64,000 nucleotides of DNA. It comes from Frondihabitans sp. PhB188. Lineage in GTDB: Bacteria > Actinomycetota > Actinomycetes > Actinomycetales > Microbacteriaceae. The number at the start of each line of letters is the position of its first letter. The first letter of the stretch is position 1. The notes under the pieces were generated by a model, which saw only the letters and a program-made list of their open reading frames with translations, did not search any database and was not told the DNA's origin. The stretch covers positions 410,355-474,354 of the forward strand of contig NZ_RJUO01000004.1 of NCBI RefSeq assembly GCF_003752365.1, given 5' to 3'. Shown piece by piece: positions 56,584-64,000 of the stretch. A program made the translations under genes and the position numbers.

Positions 56584-58113
56584 ATGCACCTTGGCGAAGA
56601 GCTCGTCGTACTGGGCGTACTCCTTCTTCTGGCGTACGTCCTCGGCAGGCTGGCCAAGCTCATCGGGCTTCCCACCATCCCGATCTACATGCTCGTGGGC
56701 CTTCTCGCGAGCCCGCACGTCGGCTGGTTCCCGCTCGACTTCCACTCCGACAAGATCGAGCTCATCGCGATCTTCGGCCTCATCCTGCTGCTGTTCAACC
56801 TGGGGCTCGAGTTCGACCAAGACGAGTTCTTCGGCAACGTCGGCCGTCTCGTCCTCTCGGGCGGCAGCTACATCGCCATCAACATGGTCGTCGGGCTCGC
56901 GTTCGGCTTCTGGCTCGGGTGGGGCAGTCGCGAAGCCCTGATCGTCGCCGGTATCACGGCCACCTCGTCGAGCGCGATCGTGACGAAGCTCCTGATCGAG
57001 CTCGGCCGGCTGGCGAACCGCGAGACGCCGATGATCCTCGGCGTCACCGTCGTCGAAGACATCTTCATCGCGATCTATCTCGCGATCGTCTCCGTCGTCC
57101 TCAGTGGCGAGACCGACCCGCTGCCGGTCGTCGGCAAGCTCGGGGTCGCGTTCCTGTTCCTGATCGTGATGTTCACGATCGCGCGGTGGGGCGGCAAGTA
57201 CGTCTCACGGCTCATGCGCACCAAAGACGACGAGCTCTTCACCGTCCTCTTCTTCGGGCTGGCCGTCCTGTTCGCCGGCATCGGCGAGATCCTCGGCGTC
57301 ACGGATGCGATCGGCGCCTTCCTCATCGGACTCGTCTGCGGTGCCACGCGGTTCCGCAACCGCATCGAGACCTTCGCGCTGCCGATGCGCGACGTGTTCG
57401 CCGCGTTCTTCTTCCTGAACTTCGGTCTGAGTCTCAACCCGGGCACCTTCCCCGAGGTGGTGTGGCCCGTCGCGGGAGCCGTCCTGATGACGATCGTGCT
57501 GAACGCCGGCGCGGGCCAGTTCGTGGCGTGGATCAACAAGCTGGGGCCGCAGGCGGGCATCAACGCGTCCGCGATCCTCCACAACCGCGGCGAGTTCGCG
57601 CTGATTCTCGCCACGCTGTCGCTCGGCGCGGGGCTCGATGACCGCATCCAGCCCTTCGCCGGCCTGTACGTGCTGGTGATGGCGGTCATCGGTCCGTTGC
57701 TCGCGGCGAATTCCACCAGGATCGGCGGCGTACTCTTGCGTTCGCGGAAGCTCCCGGCGAAGGCCGGTCGCGACGGCGAGGTCGAACCCCGAGACATCAT
57801 CGCTCCGCGCGGCGCCGAGGGGATCGCCCTGATGGAAGCGGCGCTGGCCGGCGACGTGTCCGACGAGCACGACGCCGACGGAGTCGGCAGCGACGACGAG
57901 GCCGACGGCATCGAGTCGGGCGGCGACGCTCGGCCCGGGGTGCGCGAGCCGGAGACGGCCGCGGCGCAGAACGACCCCTACGACGACTACGGCGAGTTCC
58001 TGCCCGATGACGAGCCCGTGTTCGACGCCGCCGCAGAGCAGGCCGGGCAGCAGTCCGACCAGCGCGCGACACGGCAGCCCGATCCGGTACGACAGAGAGA
58101 CCCCGAGTACTGA
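56584..58113 (+). CDS. Cation/proton antiporter, CPA2 family (KhtU/KefB-like)
   Basis: 509 aa. About 12-13 transmembrane helices span residues 5-385. NLGLEFDQDEF (helix 3 end), TATSSSAIVTKLLIE and LHNRGEFALILATLS are the CPA2 landmarks. The last 120 residues are a cytoplasmic, acidic, disordered tail rich in Asp/Glu. The start is ATG, 3 nt after the KhtT-like gene; the stop overlaps the SURF1 gene by one base. Probable role is K+ efflux and pH or osmotic balance. GAGTTCCTGC occurs at 57994-58003. Confidence 0.9.
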   Translation: MHLGEELVVLGVLLLLAYVLGRLAKLIGLPTIPIYMLVGLLASPHVGWFPLDFHSDKIELIAIFGLILLLFNLGLEFDQDEFFGNVGRLVLSGGSYIAINMVVGLAFGFWLGWGSREALIVAGITATSSSAIVTKLLIELGRLANRETPMILGVTVVEDIFIAIYLAIVSVVLSGETDPLPVVGKLGVAFLFLIVMFTIARWGGKYVSRLMRTKDDELFTVLFFGLAVLFAGIGEILGVTDAIGAFLIGLVCGATRFRNRIETFALPMRDVFAAFFFLNFGLSLNPGTFPEVVWPVAGAVLMTIVLNAGAGQFVAWINKLGPQAGINASAILHNRGEFALILATLSLGAGLDDRIQPFAGLYVLVMAVIGPLLAANSTRIGGVLLRSRKLPAKAGRDGEVEPRDIIAPRGAEGIALMEAALAGDVSDEHDADGVGSDDEADGIESGGDARPGVREPETAAAQNDPYDDYGEFLPDDEPVFDAAAEQAGQQSDQRATRQPDPVRQRDPEY

Positions 58114-58982
58114 TGCACGACACCGACGTGAGGCCAGGCCCGACAGAGGCGACCCTTCCCGACACGATGTGGGAGGTCGCTCGTCGACCCCGCTGGATCG
58201 GCGCGCTCGTCTTCGCGCTCGCGGTGGCCGCGCTGTTCGCCTTCCTCGGGCACTGGCAGCTCGACCGCAGCGTCGAGAGCCTCAAGCCGGCCAACACCGG
58301 CTCCGAGACCCGCAAGGTGCTCTCCGACATCACCGAGCCGCAGACCGACTTCCTCGACCGGCTCACCGGCCAGAAGGTATCGGCGACCGGCGCGTTCGAG
58401 CAGGGCGACTTCCGCGTGCTGAGCGGCCGCCTCAACGACGGCAAGACGGGCTACTGGCTGGTCGGCCGATTCGTCGACTCGGCGAACGACGCGACCCTGG
58501 CGGTGGCGGTGGGGTGGGCCCCGACCGCGGCGGGAGCCCGGGCGGCGGAGGTCGACGTTCCTGCGACCTCGATCTCTCTCGACGGCCGGTACCTGCCGAG
58601 CGAAGCCGCCGACGACGGCAAATTCCAGCAGGGGGAGGCGACGGTGCTCTCGGTGCCCGAGCTCATCAACGAGTGGAACGACTTCTCAGGCGACGTCTAC
58701 AACGGCTACGTGGTCTCGGCGACGACCTACGGCGACCTGACCGCGATCTCCTCGCCGCCGCCGATCGACAAGGCGACGATCAACTGGCTCAACCTGTTCT
58801 ACGCGGTCGAGTGGGCCGTGTTCGCGGGCTTCGCGATCTTCCTCTGGTTCCGTCTGGTGCGCGACGCATTCGAGCGCGAGATCGAAGAGGCGCAGGAACT
58901 CCTCGCGGCCTCCGACCCCGCCGCCGCAGCCTCTCTCGACGCCGGGGCACCCGCCGACGGCCGCCGGACCGACCTCGATTAG
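58113..58982 (+). CDS. SURF1-family protein
   Basis: 289 aa. Two transmembrane helices (about 33-52 and 225-248) flank an extracytoplasmic domain, the SURF1 architecture linked to cytochrome c oxidase assembly. WIGALVFALAVAALFAFLGH and the WQLDRSVESLK region correspond to the conserved first helix. It has a long inserted loop compared with proteobacterial SURF1. The ATG overlaps the antiporter stop. GCAGGAACTC occurs at 58892-58901. Confidence 0.85.
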   Translation: MHDTDVRPGPTEATLPDTMWEVARRPRWIGALVFALAVAALFAFLGHWQLDRSVESLKPANTGSETRKVLSDITEPQTDFLDRLTGQKVSATGAFEQGDFRVLSGRLNDGKTGYWLVGRFVDSANDATLAVAVGWAPTAAGARAAEVDVPATSISLDGRYLPSEAADDGKFQQGEATVLSVPELINEWNDFSGDVYNGYVVSATTYGDLTAISSPPPIDKATINWLNLFYAVEWAVFAGFAIFLWFRLVRDAFEREIEEAQELLAASDPAAAASLDAGAPADGRRTDLD

Positions 58983-58985
58983 ACT
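58980..58985 (+). promoter_or_regulatory. -10 box of the DUF3817 gene
   Basis: TAGACT ends 7 nt before the ATG at 58993 and overlaps the stop of the SURF1 gene. A leaderless transcript is likely. Confidence 0.5.
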
Positions 58986-58992
58986 TGCCCCC

Positions 58993-59436
58993 ATGCCCCT
59001 GAAGCCCCGCCCGCGCAACATCCCCAAGATCCCGGGGGCGGTGCGCCTGTACAAGATCTCCGCCTACGTGACGGGCGTGATGTTGCTGCTGCTGGTCTTC
59101 GAGATGGTCATCAAGTACACGCCGCTGGCGACCGAGATGGCCATCGGCGATGCCCGCGGGTTCTTCGTGCCGCGCGGCACGATCGCTGGCGGGGCATTCG
59201 ATCTCTCGCTGGGCATCCTCATCGCCCACGGCTGGCTGTACGTCGTCTACCTGTTCACCGACTTCCGCCTCTGGAGCATCATGCGCTGGCCGTTCTCGCG
59301 GTTCATCCTGATCGCCCTCGGCGGCGTCGTCCCCCTGATGTCCTTCTTCGTGGAGCGCCGCATGGCTCAGATCGCACTGTCCGAGTACGAGAACCTGCAG
59401 GCCGACCGCGCCTCGGTTCAGGCGGCTGCCGCATGA
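58993..59436 (+). CDS. DUF3817 membrane protein
   Basis: 147 aa with about three to four transmembrane helices. The sequence [20 protein letters not shown], the segment [20 protein letters not shown] and the basic-ended helix [20 protein letters not shown] match the DUF3817 family, which often sits beside guaA in Micrococcales. It overlaps guaA by 4 nt. The function is unknown. Confidence 0.87.
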   Translation: MPLKPRPRNIPKIPGAVRLYKISAYVTGVMLLLLVFEMVIKYTPLATEMAIGDARGFFVPRGTIAGGAFDLSLGILIAHGWLYVVYLFTDFRLWSIMRWPFSRFILIALGGVVPLMSFFVERRMAQIALSEYENLQADRASVQAAAA

Positions 59437-61016
59437 GCGAGGAGACAGTCCAGAAGCCCGTCCTCGTCGTCGACTTCGGCGCCCAGTACGCCCAGCTGAT
59501 CGCGCGCCGGGTGCGCGAGGCCGGCGTGTACTCCGAGATCGTGCCGCACACCATCACCGCGGCCGAGGTCGCGGCGAAGAGCCCCGTCGGCATCGTGCTC
59601 AGCGGCGGGCCGTCCAGCGTCTACGAAGAGGGCGCCCCGGCGCTCGACGGCGGCATCCTCGATCTCGACGTCCCCGTGCTCGGCATCTGCTACGGATTCC
59701 AGGCCATGGCCGTCGCCCTCGGCGGCGAGGTCGCCCAGACCGGCGACCGCGAGTACGGCGCCACCGACGTGACCATCACGGGCACCGAGTCGACCCTGCT
59801 CGACGGCCAGCCCGGATCGCAGACCACCTGGATGAGCCACGGCGACTCCGTCTCGAAGGCACCCGAGGGCTTCGAGGTCCTCGCATCGAGCGCCTCGACC
59901 CCGGTCGCGGCCTTCGCCTCCGACGCCCGTCGTCTCTACGGAGTGCAGTGGCACCCCGAGGTCAAGCACTCGACCTACGGCCAGGCCGTGCTCGAGAACT
60001 TCCTCCACCGCGCTGCCGGCATCCCCGCCGACTGGAACAGCGGCAACGTCATCGCCGAGCAGGTCGCCCGCATCCAGGAGCAGGTCGGCTCGTCGCGCGT
60101 CATCTGCGGCCTGTCGGGAGGCGTCGACTCCGCCGTCGCGGCCGCCATCGTGCAGAAGGCCGTCGGCGAGCAGCTGACCTGCATCTTCGTCGACCACGGT
60201 CTCCTCCGTGCCGACGAACGTGAGCAGGTCGAGAACGACTACGTCGCCGCGACCAACGTGCGCCTCGTCACTATCGACGCCCGCGACCAGTTCCTCGACG
60301 CCCTCGCCGGAGTCACCGACCCCGAGCAGAAGCGCAAGATCATCGGCCGCGAGTTCATCCGGTCGTTCGAGGAGGCCGCGACGGCGCTCGTCCTCGAGTC
60401 CGACGCCTCGGGCAACGGCGAGCCGGTCAAGTTCCTGGTGCAGGGCACCCTCTACCCCGACGTCGTCGAGTCGGGCGGCGGCACCGGCACCGCGAACATC
60501 AAGAGCCACCACAACGTCGGTGGCCTCCCCGAAGATCTGCAGTTCGAGCTCGTCGAGCCGCTTCGGACGCTCTTCAAAGACGAGGTCCGCGCTATCGGCC
60601 GCGAGCTCGGCCTGCCCGAGGTCATCGTCGGCCGCCAGCCCTTCCCCGGCCCCGGCCTCGGCATCCGCATCGTCGGCGAGGTCACGCACGACCGCCTCGA
60701 GCTGCTCCGCAAGGCCGACAAGATCGCCCGCACCGAGCTCACCGCCGCCGGTCTCGACGGCGAGATCTGGCAGTGCCCGGTCGTATTGCTCGCCGACGTC
60801 CGCTCCGTCGGCGTCCAGGGCGACGGCCGCACCTACGGGCACCCGATCGTGCTCCGCCCCGTCTCGTCCGAAGACGCCATGACCGCCGACTGGACGCGCC
60901 TGCCGTACGACGTCCTCGCGCGCATCTCGAACCGCATCACGAACGAGGTGGCCGGGGTCAATCGCGTCGTCCTCGACGTCACCTCGAAGCCGCCGGGAAC
61001 CATCGAGTGGGAGTAG
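59433..61016 (+). CDS. guaA: GMP synthase (glutamine-hydrolysing)
   Basis: 527 aa; aminates XMP to GMP using glutamine and ATP. The class I amidotransferase domain has Cys86 (GICYGFQAM) and the His/Glu of QWHPEV. The ATP pyrophosphatase domain has [10 protein letters not shown], and the dimerisation domain ends KPPGTIEWE. It overlaps DUF3817 by ATGA. With guaB and guaB3 it forms a guanine-nucleotide cluster. Confidence 0.97.
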   Translation: MSEETVQKPVLVVDFGAQYAQLIARRVREAGVYSEIVPHTITAAEVAAKSPVGIVLSGGPSSVYEEGAPALDGGILDLDVPVLGICYGFQAMAVALGGEVAQTGDREYGATDVTITGTESTLLDGQPGSQTTWMSHGDSVSKAPEGFEVLASSASTPVAAFASDARRLYGVQWHPEVKHSTYGQAVLENFLHRAAGIPADWNSGNVIAEQVARIQEQVGSSRVICGLSGGVDSAVAAAIVQKAVGEQLTCIFVDHGLLRADEREQVENDYVAATNVRLVTIDARDQFLDALAGVTDPEQKRKIIGREFIRSFEEAATALVLESDASGNGEPVKFLVQGTLYPDVVESGGGTGTANIKSHHNVGGLPEDLQFELVEPLRTLFKDEVRAIGRELGLPEVIVGRQPFPGPGLGIRIVGEVTHDRLELLRKADKIARTELTAAGLDGEIWQCPVVLLADVRSVGVQGDGRTYGHPIVLRPVSSEDAMTADWTRLPYDVLARISNRITNEVAGVNRVVLDVTSKPPGTIEWE

Positions 61017-61054
61017 CCGCGCGGCGCTAGGGGCGGCGTTCGGGGCCGGCGTTC

Positions 61055-61448
61055 GCGTGCCCGGCGCGAAGTGGCCCTTGTCGTCGGGGCAGGCGTGCCC
61101 GGCGCGAGATGGCTCTCGTCGTCGGGGCAGGTGTGCCCGGCGCGAGATGGCCCTCGTCGTCGGCGAGGCGTACCCGGACGACAGGCGTGGCCATTTCGTC
61201 GCGGGGGCGCCGCGAGTTTGCGGCGCGCCATCGCGGCGCCGCGGGGCGCACGAGATCGGCGAGAGCGTGAGCGCCGAGATGGCCGTGGCCGTCGGCTCGG
61301 ACCCGGTTCGCCGACGCGCACGGCCATCTCGCGCGGGCCGGGGCTGTCCCCGCGCGCCTCGGGCGGGGCGTGCGTGCCGCGAAGTGGCTCTGCCCGTCGC
61401 CCTGCCGGGCGCAGGCCGACGCGCACGGCCACCTCGCGCGCCCGGGCA
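61055..61448. repeat. Non-coding cluster of 38-bp repeats and inverted copies
   Basis: The 478-nt gap between guaA and the yccA-like gene holds three adjacent units of about 38 bp (61055-61092, 61093-61130, 61131-61167) sharing GTGCCCGGCGCGA(A/G)(A/G)TGG and GTCGTCGG. Further copies of the GCGARRTGGCC core follow in both orientations: a 13-bp perfect inverted repeat at 61275-61287/61319-61331, and an imperfect one at 61379-61388/61428-61437. An inverted unit ends the cluster (61419-61448). No gene was supported here. Confidence 0.82.
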
Positions 61449-61453
61449 CACGA

Positions 61454-61485
61454 AAGGGCCGCCCTCCCGGAGGAGGGCGGCCCTT
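61454..61485. terminator. Bidirectional terminator between guaA side and the yccA-like gene
   Basis: AAGGGCCGCCCTCC (61454-61467) and GGAGGGCGGCCCTT (61472-61485) form a perfect 14-bp stem with a CGGA loop. On the minus strand it is followed by TCGTG just after the stop of the yccA-like gene. Confidence 0.88.
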
Positions 61486-61494
61486 CAGCGACGG

Positions 61495-62334
61495 CTAGTT
61501 GTTGCCGCGCAGGATCGCGAGCATGCGCAGGATCTCGGTGTACAGCCACACGATCGTGACGACGAGGCCGAAGGCGGCCTGCCAGCCGAAGATGCGCGGG
61601 GCGCCGTTGTCGACGCCGACCTTGATCTGCGTGAAGTCGAGCACCAGCGAGTACGCGGCGAGCAGCACCACGACGATGCCGATCCAGAAGCCGAGCGGAA
61701 TCCCGAGGAACTCGATCGAGCGCAGGCCGAACTGGCCTGAGGTGACGCCGGTCAGCTGCAGGACGAAGTTGATCAGCGAGAAGACGGCGTAGCCGACGAT
61801 GGCGACCAGGAAGATCTGCGTCGCGCGCTTGGAGGCGCGGACCTTGCCCGACGCGAACAGGGCGAGCGTCACGGCAAAGACGCCGAGCGTGCCGAGGACC
61901 GCCTGGATGACGATGCCATCCCATCGCGACTCGAAGATCGCCGAGATGCCGCCGACGAAGATGCCCTCGAAGCCGGCGTAGGCCAGGACCAGCGCGGCGG
62001 ACGGCCTCTTCTTGAAGATGTTGACCATCGCGAGCACGAACCCGACGATGGCGCCGACGAGCATGAGCTGCGGAACCCACCAGCCGACGGCGGCGCCGGC
62101 GAGAAGGACGACGAACGCGCCGAACGTCTTCGCGATGGTGTCTTCGTAGGTCATGCGGTCGGTCTGATCGGGCGACGCGCTGGGCTTGCTGTAGAGCTCC
62201 TGGAGCTGCTCGGCCGTCATGTCGGCCTTCGCGAGCGACAGTCCGGCGTTCTGCTCCTGACGCCACTTGTTCAGGTCATTGCCGTTGTTCGAAAAGGCCG
62301 GCGACTGACTGAAGCCGGGATTCGAGTGAGCCAT
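61495..62334 (-). CDS. YccA/Bax-inhibitor-1 family membrane protein
   Basis: 279 aa. About 80 cytoplasmic residues (including DMTAEQLQELYSKPSASPDQ) precede seven transmembrane helices (about 85-270) of the Bax1-I family. The ATG at 62334 is preferred over a longer open frame because CCGGAGG lies just before it. Relatives such as YccA interact with the FtsH protease; YetJ-type members leak Ca2+. No operon partner is seen. Confidence 0.88.
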   Translation of the reverse strand: MAHSNPGFSQSPAFSNNGNDLNKWRQEQNAGLSLAKADMTAEQLQELYSKPSASPDQTDRMTYEDTIAKTFGAFVVLLAGAAVGWWVPQLMLVGAIVGFVLAMVNIFKKRPSAALVLAYAGFEGIFVGGISAIFESRWDGIVIQAVLGTLGVFAVTLALFASGKVRASKRATQIFLVAIVGYAVFSLINFVLQLTGVTSGQFGLRSIEFLGIPLGFWIGIVVVLLAAYSLVLDFTQIKVGVDNGAPRIFGWQAAFGLVVTIVWLYTEILRMLAILRGNN

Positions 62335-62522
62335 TGGGTCCTCCGGGGATCCGTTGCTGGTGGGTGATGCAGTGGTGATCGGTGCGTGGTGATCGCTGAT
62401 GCCTTGTTGAGCGTTCACTGTATCGGCACCTGTCGCGAGAGCCCTGAGAATATGCCTGATGAGAGGCTGATTCGCGAGAGGCGAACATGCACATCGTGCA
62501 GAGTTGCGGCTCACAGTGCGGC

Positions 62523-62528
62523 TAGCGT
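62523..62528 (+). promoter_or_regulatory. -10 box of the GDPD gene
   Basis: TAGCGT ends 6 nt before the GTG at 62535. No Shine-Dalgarno lies between them, so a leaderless transcript is likely. Confidence 0.5.
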
Positions 62529-62534
62529 TGACGC

Positions 62535-63539
62535 GTGAGCCACGAACCCCTCGTCATCGCCCACCGCGGAGCCAGCGGACACCGCCCGGAGCACGGCCTC
62601 GACGCGTACCGTCTCGCGGTCGAGCTCGGCGCCGACGCGATCGAGCCCGACATCGTCGCGACCCGCGACGGCGTGCTGGTGCTGCGGCACGAGAACGAGA
62701 TCTCCGGGACGACGGATGTGGGGCGGCGTTCCGAGTTCCTGCGCCTGAAGACCACGAAGGAGGTCGACGGAGCCGTGCAGACCGGATGGTTCACGGAGGA
62801 CTTCACCTGGGCCGAGCTGTCGACGCTGCGCGTGCGCGAGAGGCTGCCGGAACTGCGCCCCGCCAGTGCGGCCCACGACGGGGAGGGCGGGATCCTGCGC
62901 CTGAGCGACCTGCTCTCGCTTCTCGACGGCGATGAGGCCCGCGCCCGCGGGGTCGGGCTGGTGGCCGAGGTGAAGCACGCGACGTACTTCGACTCGATCG
63001 GCCTGCCGCTCGGCGAGCTCGTCGCGGCCGAGCTGGCTGCCGCGGGCTGGACGGACGACCCCCGCCTCACGTTCGAGAGCTTCGAGCGGACCGTTCTCGA
63101 CGACCTCCGCACCCGCGGCGCGGGCGGCAGCTACGTCTACCTGCTCGACGCCGAGGGAGCCGCCTACGACCTGGTCTCGCGCGACGGCTCCGCGGCCTCG
63201 ACGTACGCGTCTCAGCTGACCGCCGCCGGTCTCGACGGCCTCGCGTCGGGGCTCGACGGGATCTCAGTGCCGAAGAAGATGCTGCTCGGGCCGACCGGCG
63301 AGGCCGACCCGGCCCTGGTGGGCCTCGCTCACGCTCGAGGGCTAGCGATCTACACGTGGACCCTCCGCCCCGAGAACGCCTTCCTGGCCAAGTCGAACCG
63401 GTCGGGCGGCGCTCGCGCGGAGCACGGCGACTGGCGCACCGAGTTCTCCGAGATCGCCTCGACCGGCGTCGACGGGCTGTTCGCGGACTTCCCGGAGCTC
63501 GCCCGCGAGGCGCTCCGGACGGAGGTCTCCGTCGACTGA
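62535..63539 (+). CDS. Glycerophosphodiester phosphodiesterase
   Basis: 334 aa. It hydrolyses glycerophosphodiesters to glycerol-3-phosphate and an alcohol. Conserved residues are in IAHRGASGHRPEHGLDAYR, EPDIVATRDGVLVLRHE (metal Glu/Asp and catalytic His) and VAEVKHATYF. No signal peptide is seen, so it is probably cytoplasmic. It starts with GTG. GAGTTCCTGC occurs at 62733-62742. Confidence 0.92.
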   Translation: MSHEPLVIAHRGASGHRPEHGLDAYRLAVELGADAIEPDIVATRDGVLVLRHENEISGTTDVGRRSEFLRLKTTKEVDGAVQTGWFTEDFTWAELSTLRVRERLPELRPASAAHDGEGGILRLSDLLSLLDGDEARARGVGLVAEVKHATYFDSIGLPLGELVAAELAAAGWTDDPRLTFESFERTVLDDLRTRGAGGSYVYLLDAEGAAYDLVSRDGSAASTYASQLTAAGLDGLASGLDGISVPKKMLLGPTGEADPALVGLAHARGLAIYTWTLRPENAFLAKSNRSGGARAEHGDWRTEFSEIASTGVDGLFADFPELAREALRTEVSVD

Positions 63540-63576
63540 GGTCGATGTCGGTGGCGGCGCTTAAGCTTGTCGGATC

Positions 63577-64000
63577 ATGACGATAGTGCTCGAGCCCTTC
63601 GACAACTCCGGCGAGAACCAGGCCGGCGACAGCGGTGCTCCGCGCGCCTCGTTCTCGGAGCGCCTGGTCGCAGGGCTGAACCCGCAGCAGCGCGAGGCGG
63701 TCGAGTACCGCGGCCAGTCGCTCTTGATCGTGGCGGGCGCAGGATCCGGCAAGACCAGCGTGCTGACCCGCCGTATCGCGGGACTGATTGACTCCCGCGA
63801 GGCCTGGCCCAGCCAGATCCTGGCCATCACATTCACCAACAAGGCCGCCGCCGAGATGCGCGAGCGAGTCGCGGCGTTGATCGGGCAGTCGTCCGAGGGA
63901 ATGTGGATCTCGACGTTCCACTCCGCCTGCGTCCGCATCCTCCGCCGCGAGGCCGAGCAGTTCGGCTTCACGAAGAGCTTCACCATCTACGACAGCGCCG
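63577..64000 (+). CDS. pcrA: UvrD/PcrA-type DNA helicase, N-terminal part (cut by the window)
   Basis: The first 141 residues of a superfamily 1A helicase, still open at the window end. After a 30-residue variable head come the Q motif (LNPQQREAVEY), Walker A (VAGAGSGKTSVL), motif Ia (AITFTNKAAAEMRERV) and STFHSACVRILRREA. These fit the UvrD/PcrA/Rep family, used in DNA repair and replication. The ATG at 63577 is the likely start; TAAGCT (63562-63567) is a possible -10 box 9 nt upstream. Confidence 0.9.
   Translation, partial: MTIVLEPFDNSGENQAGDSGAPRASFSERLVAGLNPQQREAVEYRGQSLLIVAGAGSGKTSVLTRRIAGLIDSREAWPSQILAITFTNKAAAEMRERVAALIGQSSEGMWISTFHSACVRILRREAEQFGFTKSFTIYDSA

Noticed and set aside
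61055-61167. Possible CRISPR array
   Set aside because: The 38-bp units directly abut each other with no spacers, later copies alternate in orientation, and no cas gene is nearby.
61057-61740. Open frames through the repeat cluster between guaA and the yccA-like gene
   Set aside because: They consist only of translated repeats, differ between frames, lack a ribosome-binding site and run into the antisense of the yccA-like gene.

Overview
The window is high-GC DNA (I estimate 65-70%) from an actinobacterium, most likely order Micrococcales, family Microbacteriaceae. The evidence is: the gene order rplM-rpsI-glmM-coaA-glmS-acpS-alr-tsaE-tsaB-rimI-tsaD-groES; an alpha operon without rpsD; an IMP dehydrogenase pair guaB/guaB3; many GTG starts; and frequent -10 boxes (TANNNT) lying 6-7 nt before start codons with no Shine-Dalgarno, as in leaderless actinobacterial genes. 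No rRNA, tRNA, insertion sequence, prophage or CRISPR array was seen.

Layout. 1-3600: 3' part of a type IV pilus operon (prepilin peptidase, PilM, PilN, PilO), then a small membrane protein. 4250-8936: str operon (rpsL, rpsG, fusA, tuf) with a promoter and a structured leader. 9096-11281: a small accessory island with an MT0933-like protein, a topoisomerase IB and an orphan DarT-like ADP-ribosyltransferase with an N-terminal zinc-binding motif. 11338-24187: S10-spc operons, rpsJ to rplO, then secY-adk-map. 24282-25613: an LCP cell-wall ligase on the minus strand. 25688-30077: infA-rpmJ-rpsM-rpsK-rpoA-rplQ-truA. 30084-42193: rplM-rpsI-glmM, an MFS transporter, coaA (minus), then glmS-acpS-alr-alr-tsaE-tsaB-rimI-tsaD, joining amino-sugar and D-amino-acid supply for the wall with tRNA t6A synthesis. 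42319-47466: two DUF4190 proteins, a methyltransferase (minus), CIRCE-controlled groES without groEL, RarD-like permease and an amino-acid-binding lipoprotein. 48577-52761: the matching livHMGF-type ABC transporter on the minus strand. 53031-61016: purine and cation cluster guaB, guaB3, KhtT/KhtU-type K+/H+ antiporter, SURF1, DUF3817, guaA. 61055-62334: non-coding repeat cluster and a Bax-inhibitor-like protein (minus). 62535-64000: GDPD and the start of a UvrD/PcrA helicase.

Most genes are housekeeping. The most unusual signal is at DNA level. The 10-mer GCAGGAACTC (or its reverse complement GAGTTCCTGC) occurs at least 11 times exactly. It lies in different reading frames, in both orientations, and in two non-coding sites, one of them a terminator stem. 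It is strongly over-represented and frame-independent, so it looks like a genomic signal such as a DNA uptake word, Chi-like site or protein-binding site. Other points of interest are a cluster of 38-bp repeats and inverted copies at 61055-61448, two overlapping alanine racemase paralogs, a LivH permease fused to a secreted-type N-terminal domain, a remnant duplication of the guaB3 3' end, and an orphan DarT-like enzyme.
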